Of a DNA stretch of 6,455 bases, positions 1-3,918 are shown piece by piece. How positions within the stretch are numbered: position 1 is the stretch's first letter; each line of letters begins with the position of its first letter. A program made the translations under genes and the position numbers. The DNA comes from Streptomyces sp. NRRL F-4489 (GTDB lineage: Bacteria; Actinomycetota; Actinomycetes; Streptomycetales; Streptomycetaceae), in NCBI RefSeq assembly GCF_001509485.1, contig NZ_LLZI01000088.1, forward strand, positions 1 through 6,455, read 5' to 3'. The notes under the pieces are model-generated. The model was not told the origin of the DNA. It did not search any database and saw only the letters and a program-made list of their open reading frames with translations.

Positions 1-520
1 CCCACCCCCCGCGCCCCGTTAGGTCGTCCCCCTCCACATGCGCCACGCGCACCGGAACCCCGACCCGCTCCCCCAACTCCCTTACGGCGTCCGCCAGTCC
101 GGCCGGATTCAGCCCGCCCGCGTTGGTCACGACCCTGACCCCGCGCTCGACGGCGAGCCCGAGTCCCTCCTCCATCTGCCGCAGAAACGTCTTGGCGTAC
201 CCGCGCGCCGGATCCTTCAGCCGCTCCCGGCCCAGGATGAGCATGGTCAGCTCCGCGAGGTAATCCCCGGTCAGCACGTCCAGCGGCCCCCCGGTCAGCG
301 TCTCCCGCACGGCGTCGAACCGGTCGCCGTAGAAGCCGGAGGCGTTGCCGATGCGCAGCGGTTCGGTGGGCGGGGGGTCGGCAGGCGCGAGCCCGGCGCG
401 GGGCCGGTCGGCACCCGCCGGCCGTCCGGATATGCCCGCCCCTCCCGGTACGTCCGCCCCTCCCGGTACGTCCGCCCGCTCGGGTATGCCCGCCCCTCCT
501 GGTCCATCCACCCGCCTCAC
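1..520 (-). CDS. AtuA-family (DUF1446) protein, C-terminus cut by window edge
   Basis: The first 173 codons are visible; the 3' part lies beyond the left edge. From residue 55 the protein reads LRIGNASGFYGDRFDAV, then GDYLAELTM (about 85-93) and VVTNAGGLNP (about 130-139), the hallmark N-terminal segments of the AtuA/DUF1446 family, named for the acyclic terpene utilization cluster of Pseudomonas. The biochemical role of AtuA is not established; relatives sit in clusters with acyl-CoA carboxylases and dehydrogenases, so a role in acyl-CoA-type catabolism is inference. I chose GTG at 520: it overlaps the TGA of the upstream gene as GTGA, and a GGGGGAGG ribosome site lies 7 bases ahead, so translation is probably coupled. 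Residues 1-54 are a Gly/Pro/Ala-rich extension built partly of an 18-base tandem repeat and are not part of the conserved domain. A GTG at 511 is a less likely start. Confidence 0.85.
   Translation of the reverse strand, partial: MRRVDGPGGAGIPERADVPGGADVPGGAGISGRPAGADRPRAGLAPADPPPTEPLRIGNASGFYGDRFDAVRETLTGGPLDVLTGDYLAELTMLILGRERLKDPARGYAKTFLRQMEEGLGLAVERGVRVVTNAGGLNPAGLADAVRELGERVGVPVRVAHVEGDDLTGRGGW
428..499 (-). repeat. 18-bp in-frame tandem repeat, 4 units, in AtuA N-terminus
   Basis: Four consecutive 18-base units read on the minus strand from 499: GGAGGGGCGGGCATACCC, GAGCGGGCGGACGTACCG, GGAGGGGCGGACGTACCG and GGAGGGGCGGGCATATCC. They encode GGAGIP, ERADVP, GGADVP and GGAGIS. Because 18 is a multiple of three, changes in copy number keep the frame. 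Each unit carries ATA or GTA, uncommon codons in such a GC-rich genome. The array lies wholly in the non-conserved extension ahead of the AtuA domain. Confidence 0.9.
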
Positions 521-1320
521 CGCCGTACCTCCCCCGGTGCCCGCCCCGGCCCGGCCGGCCCCGCGAAGGACTGCGCGATCCCCAGCCACCGCTCGGCGTC
601 CGCGCCCCGCACCGCCAGGGAGACGTCGTCACGATGCGCCCGCTGCGTCACCAACAGGCAGAAGTCCAGCGCCGGCCCGCTCACCCGCTGCGCCGCGCCC
701 TCCGGCCCGAACGCCCACTCCTCCCCGCCGGGACCGGTCAGCTCCACCCGGAACTCCTCCCCCGGCGGCGTCAGCCCGCGCACCGCGTACGCGTAGTCCC
801 TGGCCCGCACGCCGATCCGCGCCACATGCCGCAGCCGCGCGGTCGGCATCCGCCGCACCCCGAGTGCGTCCGCCACGTCCTGCCCGTGCGCCCAGGTCTC
901 CATCAGCCGCCCGGTGGCCATCGACGCCACACTCATCGGCGGCCCGTACCACGGCAGTTTCCCGCCCGGCGGCTGCGCGGCCAGCACCTCCAGCAGCTCC
1001 GCCCGCCCGGCCCGCCAGCGCGCCAGCAGCTCGCCGGGCGCCAGCCGCGCGCCCCGCTCGGCGCCCTCGTCCACGAACGTGTCCGGCGACGCCAGCGCCG
1101 CCTCGACCTCCCGCCCGAACCCCTCGGGATCGACGGCCGACCGCACGGCCCGCTCGTCCGTCCACCGCAGATGCGCGATCTGGTGCGCGATCGTCCACCC
1201 GGCGGCCGGCGTGGCCCGCGCCCACTCCCCCGCCGGGAGCCCCGCCACCAGCCCGTCCAGCTCCTCACCCTCGGCCCGCAGATCCGCCAGAACCTCCGCG
1301 ACCTCCCGCGGATCGGCCAT
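517..1320 (-). CDS. TIGR03084-family metal-binding protein (DinB/MDMPI-like fold)
   Basis: A 267-residue protein matching the actinobacterial TIGR03084 family, related to the N-terminal domain of mycothiol-dependent maleylpyruvate isomerases and to DinB-like four-helix metal proteins. Visible marks are GWTIAHQIAHLRWTDE (residues 41-56) with candidate metal ligands H46 and H50, and ETWAHGQDVADALG (141-154) with H145, the third usual ligand. The C-terminal half (about 170-250) is the predicted beta-rich domain ending in DDVSLAVRGADAERWLGIAQ. I start at ATG 1320 because GAGGAG at 1329-1334 is spaced 8 bases ahead; the in-frame GTG at 1329 overlaps that ribosome site and is unlikely. The stop overlaps the GTG of the AtuA gene by four bases, so the two are one transcription unit. 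The substrate is unknown; a thiol-dependent enzyme role is only suggested by the fold. Confidence 0.88.
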   Translation of the reverse strand: MADPREVAEVLADLRAEGEELDGLVAGLPAGEWARATPAAGWTIAHQIAHLRWTDERAVRSAVDPEGFGREVEAALASPDTFVDEGAERGARLAPGELLARWRAGRAELLEVLAAQPPGGKLPWYGPPMSVASMATGRLMETWAHGQDVADALGVRRMPTARLRHVARIGVRARDYAYAVRGLTPPGEEFRVELTGPGGEEWAFGPEGAAQRVSGPALDFCLLVTQRAHRDDVSLAVRGADAERWLGIAQSFAGPAGPGRAPGEVRR

Positions 1321-1576
1321 CGCGCCCACTCCTCATCCACGCCAGGACGCCCGTCTCCCGTACGGGCAGGGCGTGTTGACAGCTGCTGTGGTGATGCGAG
1401 ACCCGAGCGTGACACCACCCCCGGAAACAATCAAGCACGCCTGCATGATTTTTCGCCATGGCGCACCGAGGGGGCCCGAGCGATCCCCTAGGGCTGCCGA
1501 CTGGCTCCCCAGGGGGCACCGAGGGACCGTACGAGAACGAGCTCCCGGCGCGCGCCCGTCATAGCGCTTCTGCCCC
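1321..1576. other. Intergenic region upstream of TIGR03084/AtuA unit
   Basis: I see no supported gene in these 256 bases. They hold the GAGGAG ribosome site (1329-1334), a short hairpin in the predicted leader (GCCCGT 1349-1354 pairing with ACGGGC 1362-1367; an alternative outer stem pairs 1347-1352 with 1369-1374), an ACAGCTGCTGT palindrome at 1379-1389, an AT-richer patch (1424-1453) with a candidate promoter, the palindromes CGCCATGGCG (1454-1463) and CCCTAGGG (1486-1493), and a 10-base direct repeat GCACCGAGGG at 1463-1472 and 1516-1525. The run-on reading frame of the neighbouring pseudogene also crosses this stretch but shows no conserved content. Confidence 0.6.
1406..1450 (-). promoter_or_regulatory. 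Candidate promoter with overlapping imperfect palindrome
   Basis: On the minus strand TTGATT (1434-1429) is followed after 17 bases by CACGCT (1411-1406), an acceptable sigma-HrdB-like -35/-10 pair, although the first -10 base departs from TANNNT. It would give a leader of roughly 80 bases ahead of the TIGR03084 start. The -35 lies in the right arm of AATCATGC-6-GCTTGATT (minus-strand reading, 1450-1429), an inverted repeat with one mismatch, as expected for an operator blocking this promoter. Regulator unknown; assignment is inference. Confidence 0.35.
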
Positions 1577-1586
1577 CTAGAGGCAG
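1570..1586 (-). terminator. Small hairpin at pseudogene 3' end (weak terminator candidate)
   Basis: CTGCC (1570-1574) and GGCAG (1582-1586) can pair around a 7-base loop. The hairpin sits just after the conserved ELWER end of the broken regulator and spans the out-of-frame TAG that may have been its original stop. The stem is short and no T-tract follows, so a terminator role is uncertain. Confidence 0.2.
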
Positions 1587-2032
1587 GTCCCGAGCCCGGA
1601 GCCGCCGCCCGCTCCCACAGCTCCTCGCCGTGCTCGGCGAAGCGGTCGAACATCCCGCCGTCCCCGTGGCGCCGCAGACGCAGCAGCGGGGAATCATGCC
1701 CGGCGAGGCGCGCCAGATGCGGCGTGACCAGGGCCGCGTCGTCGAAGCGGAAGACCGACAGGCTGACGTGGTTGACGGCGCTGCCGGGTCACCGCCCCGT
1801 CCGGATCCCCGACCAGAAACCGCACCCGGCACCCCGACCCGGCCTTGCGCCGGATCGTCTCCGCGAAGCGCGGCACCTGCGTCCAGAAGAAGTAGTTCGT
1901 GTAGCCGGCGAGGAAGATCTCCGCGCTCGCCGACTCCACCAGTTCCGCCCAGGCCGTCGACGGGCACGCGGACCGGTACGGATAGCTGCGGACCAGTTCA
2001 CGATCGGTACCGGTCTTGACGCGGTCGTGCAC
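1577..2032 (-). pseudogene. Broken XRE/PLD-like regulator-family protein (deletion plus frameshift)
   Basis: From GTG 2032, with AGGAGG 6 bases ahead, the frame reads 85 residues: MHDRVKTGTDRELVRSYPYR, then EIFLAGYTNYFFWTQVPRFAETIRRK and CRVRFLVGDPDGAVTRQR. This matches the phospholipase-D-like effector domain found behind helix-turn-helix domains in many actinobacterial XRE-type regulators. At about 1774-1780 homology jumps frame and continues as VNHVSLSVFRFDD, ALVTPHLARLAGHDSPLLRLRR and GGMFDRFAEHGEELWER, ending near 1609. Relatives, as I recall them, have about 40 residues between these blocks (a conserved stretch like LTVSTRIRITLDEL and PGVEARFSDG), so an internal deletion also shifted the frame. 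The 5' frame runs into nonsense after 1778; the 3' frame has no stop until 1333, while an out-of-frame TAG (1579-1577) sits near the expected end, hinting at a second small lesion. No HTH domain is encoded upstream. The left boundary is approximate. Confidence 0.8.
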
Positions 2033-2038
2033 CGGCGA

Positions 2039-2051
2039 CCTCCTGCGGAGG
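2039..2051 (-). promoter_or_regulatory. Ribosome site AGGAGG within a small hairpin
   Basis: The strong AGGAGG (2044-2039, minus reading) of the broken regulator is preceded by CCTCC (2051-2047), giving a CCTCC-GCA-GGAGG self-complementary block with a 3-base loop that could mask the ribosome site. It lies in the 63-base gap after the exporter stop, so the exporter mRNA probably read through into this gene. The retained ribosome site supports the GTG 2032 start. Confidence 0.45.
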
Positions 2052-2095
2052 CATCCCGGAGGCCGCGGGGGTGGAGGTGATCGGGGGGCGCCCGC

Positions 2096-3217
2096 TCACC
2101 GCCGCGCCCCGCTCAGCACCGCGCCCGCGCTCGCGACGACCACCAGGCCGATGGCGACGACTTCCGGCCAGCCCAGCGACTGGCCGAGGATGAGGAAGCC
2201 GGCGGTCGCGGCGGCGGCCGGTTCGAGGCTCATCATGACCGCGAAGCCGGACGCCGGGAGCTTGCGCAGGGCCAGCAGTTCCAGGGTGTACGGGAGGACC
2301 GACGACATCAGCGCGACCGCCGCGCCCAGGCCCACGGTGACCGGGTCCAGCAGCGCCGTGCCCGCGCTGAACGCGCCCAGCGGCAGGCTCAGCAGCGCCG
2401 CCACCGTCATCGCCAGCGCCAGCCCGTCCGCCTGCGGGAAGCGCTGCCCCGTACGCGCCGACAGCAGGATGTACGCGGCCCACAGCCCGCCGGCGGCCAG
2501 CGCGTAGCCGACGCCGACGAGGTTCAGGCCGTCGAACCCGGCGCGTCCCAGCAGCACCACGCCCCCCAGCGCCAGCACCGCCCACAGCATGCTCAGCAGC
2601 CGCCGCGAGGTCGCCACGGACAGGATCAGCGGGCCGAGGAATTCCAGGGTGACCCCGGCGCCGAGCGGGATGCGGTCGATGGCCTGGTAGAAGAGCGCGT
2701 TCATCCCGGCGAGGGCCACGCCGAACGCGACGACGGTGGCCCAGTCGCCCCGCGCGTAGCCGCGGACCTTCGGCCGGCAGACGACCAGCAGCACCAGCGA
2801 GGCGACCACCAGCCGCAGGGTGACGACCCCCATCGCCCCGGCCCGCGGGAACAGCAGCACCGCCACCGACGCCCCGAACTGGAGCGAGACGATGCCGCCG
2901 ATGACCAGCGCGACGGACAGCAGCCGGCCCTGCGTCCGGGCGGTGGCCGTACCGCCGGGGACCGCCCCGCGCGCCCCGGCCCGGGTGCCGATCCCCGCTT
3001 CGGCCTCGGCTGACAGGACCTCGGGCGAGGGCGGCACGGGGACGGGTATGGCGGGTATCCCGCCCGTGGGCGCGCCGGAGGAGGGAGCGGAGGAACCGGC
3101 CGAACCGGCCGAACCAGCGGACGGGGACGCGGCGGACGAGGCACTGGCGGGCGACGAAGCAGCAGACGAGGAACCGGCCGAGGACGACCCGGCGGAGGAC
3201 GCGGACGAAGCATTCAC
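2096..3217 (-). CDS. EamA/RhtA-type drug/metabolite exporter
   Basis: A 373-residue integral membrane protein of the drug/metabolite transporter superfamily with two EamA domains, closest in look to RhtA-like threonine/homoserine exporters; substrate not determinable here. About ten hydrophobic helices can be placed: roughly 99-122, 128-147, 160-176, 184-203, 207-225, 233-254, 265-283, 293-311, 323-345 and 351-370. Family marks include LEFLGPLILS (191-200) closing the first repeat and SLEPAAAATAGFLILGQSL (330-348) in the second. Residues 1-95 are an Ala/Ser/Gly/Pro-rich, probably disordered extension that RhtA (about 295 residues) lacks. An in-frame TAG lies four codons before GTG 3217; no ribosome site precedes it, but a -10-like TAGCGT ends 6 bases ahead, fitting leaderless translation. 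No obvious internal start exists between the extension and helix 1 except a weak GTG near residue 61. It faces a broken LysR gene, the usual divergent regulator partner. Confidence 0.9.
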   Translation of the reverse strand: MNASSASSAGSSSAGSSSAASSPASASSAASPSAGSAGSAGSSAPSSGAPTGGIPAIPVPVPPSPEVLSAEAEAGIGTRAGARGAVPGGTATARTQGRLLSVALVIGGIVSLQFGASVAVLLFPRAGAMGVVTLRLVVASLVLLVVCRPKVRGYARGDWATVVAFGVALAGMNALFYQAIDRIPLGAGVTLEFLGPLILSVATSRRLLSMLWAVLALGGVVLLGRAGFDGLNLVGVGYALAAGGLWAAYILLSARTGQRFPQADGLALAMTVAALLSLPLGAFSAGTALLDPVTVGLGAAVALMSSVLPYTLELLALRKLPASGFAVMMSLEPAAAATAGFLILGQSLGWPEVVAIGLVVVASAGAVLSGARR

Positions 3218-3223
3218 ACGGCC

Positions 3224-3252
3224 ACGCTACGACCCGCGTTCCGGCACGTGAA
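3224..3252 (-). promoter_or_regulatory. Predicted leaderless promoter of the EamA exporter
   Basis: On the minus strand TTCACG (3252-3247), 17 bases, then TAGCGT (3229-3224) make a good -35/-10 pair. The -10 ends 6 bases before GTG 3217, placing the transcript start at or next to the start codon. This agrees with the absence of a ribosome binding site and with the common use of leaderless mRNAs in actinomycetes. Confidence 0.5.
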
Positions 3253-3277
3253 ATGCCTTTTCCCCGGTTGTTACGCT
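3249..3277 (+). promoter_or_regulatory. Possible divergent promoter of the LysR remnant
   Basis: TACGCT (3272-3277) fits TANNNT and lies 8 bases before the ATG at 3286, with no ribosome site between. A poor -35 (TGAAAT, 3249-3254) lies 17 bases upstream and overlaps the -35 of the opposing exporter promoter. The overlap would suit a LysR/exporter divergent control region of 68 bases, but the -35 match is weak. Confidence 0.25.
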
Positions 3278-3285
3278 CGCCACGC

Positions 3286-3676
3286 ATGAGCCGTGAGCTG
3301 TGTCATTTCCGCTGCTTCCGCGCCATCGCCGACACCCTCAGCGTGACCCGCGCCACCGCACGGCCGGCCTAGCCCGGGGCGATGTGGACGCGGCCCCCTA
3401 CGGGGCCCCCGTCGATCGGCCCGTCCGCCGCCCTCACGGTCGGGAACACCGGCGATTGGATCGCCGCCCTCACCGCCGGCCGCGCGGTGGGCGTCATCAC
3501 CTCCGCCACCGCCGGCACGCACCCGCACCCGCACCCGCACCCGCACCCGCACCCGGCCATGGCGTACGTCGCTGACCGACGCCCCACCCGTCCCCGTCGT
3601 CCTCGCCTGGCGCGACGGCCCGGGGCACCCCCGCATTCCCGACCTGGTGGCGTTGGCTCGCGAGGTGATGGGTTAG
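3286..3676 (+). pseudogene. Degenerate LysR-type transcriptional regulator
   Basis: From ATG 3286 the frame encodes MSRELCHFRCFRAIADTLSV then TRATARPA and an in-frame TAG at 3370-3372. The first 24 residues match the start of a LysR winged-helix domain (typically RHLRCFLAIADTLSVTRAAARL). The same frame resumes a LysR C-terminal effector-domain end: LTVGNTGDWIAALTAGRAVG from about 3433, then VITSATAGT and an HP repeat. Near 3565-3575 homology shifts to another frame (one extra or two missing bases) and reads LTDAPPVPVVLAWRDGPGHP, then RIPDLVALAREVMG and TAG (3674-3676), a natural LysR ending. About 170-190 residues, most of the HTH, linker helix and effector core, are missing between 3366 and about 3430 compared with the usual ~300. 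The protein cannot bind DNA or fold normally. Its position, divergent from an EamA exporter, is the classic place for the exporter's regulator. Confidence 0.85.
3520..3555 (+). repeat. Hexanucleotide tandem repeat (CACCCG)x6
   Basis: Six perfect copies of CACCCG encode His-Pro six times in the LysR remnant's frame. Intact relatives usually have a short THPHP-type segment at this place, so this looks like slippage expansion of an existing HPHP motif. Confidence 0.95.
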
Positions 3677-3707
3677 GGGGTTACGGGGTTAGGGGTTAGG
3701 TGGGGGG
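3670..3707 (+). repeat. GGGGTTAG-like G-rich array, potential G-quadruplex
   Basis: About four degenerate copies of an 8-base GGGGTTAG unit, with G-tracts at 3670-3672, 3676-3680, 3685-3688, 3692-3695 and 3702-3707, mostly separated by TTA or TTAC. The LysR remnant's stop codon lies inside the array. The pattern satisfies the usual G-quadruplex rule on the plus strand. It resembles eukaryotic telomere repeats only superficially; actinomycete telomeres are built differently. Confidence 0.85.
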
Positions 3708-3766
3708 CGAGATTCGGCCAACTCCGGCCTCCAGGGCGGGATTTCGTCCAGGGAATGGAATCCCCC

Positions 3767-3794
3767 TTCACCACTTCCTCACCGCTTGTACACT
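3767..3794 (+). promoter_or_regulatory. Candidate promoter for the secreted repeat protein
   Basis: TTCACC (3767-3772) and TACACT (3789-3794) are spaced by 16 bases. The predicted transcript starts near 3801 and gives a leader of about 115 bases. A hairpin-capable inverted repeat (GGGATT 3738-3743 with AATCCC 3759-3764) lies just upstream and could be an operator. Apart from this and the G-rich array, I see nothing in the gene-free stretch 3677-3918. Confidence 0.35.
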
Positions 3795-3918
3795 CCATCC
3801 TCCCGGGCATCCTTCACCGATCCTCGCCGCGTCCACCGTGCCCCTTGGGTGCCCGTGAGAGCAGTGCGCGCGGTCGTGCCGCCCGGTCCTGTCGCTGCTT
3901 CCTGTGGGGGGAAGAACG

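Noticed and set aside
345..1491. Long plus-strand frames rich in Pro/Arg/Ala opposite TIGR03084 and AtuA
   Set aside because: Composition is typical of antisense shadows in GC-rich DNA, and the minus-strand frames show clear family motifs and ribosome sites.
1321..1576. tRNA or small RNA gene in the gap
   Set aside because: No cloverleaf, anticodon arm or T-loop signature found on either strand; only short unrelated palindromes.
1694..2032. Intact 112-residue small protein
   Set aside because: After residue 85 it loses family homology, which continues in another frame, so the last 27 residues are out-of-frame translation.
1998..3287. 429-residue minus-strand frame overlapping the exporter
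   Set aside because: Arg/Gly-rich shadow; the exporter frame has ten hydrophobic helices and family motifs.
3520..3555. CRISPR-like or iteron array
   Set aside because: The six-base units are contiguous with no spacers and lie in a degraded coding frame; no replication or cas genes are nearby.
3670..3707. True chromosomal telomere or linear replicon end
   Set aside because: Ordinary genes continue on both sides and actinomycete telomeres consist of palindromes bound by terminal protein, not GGGGTTAG repeats.
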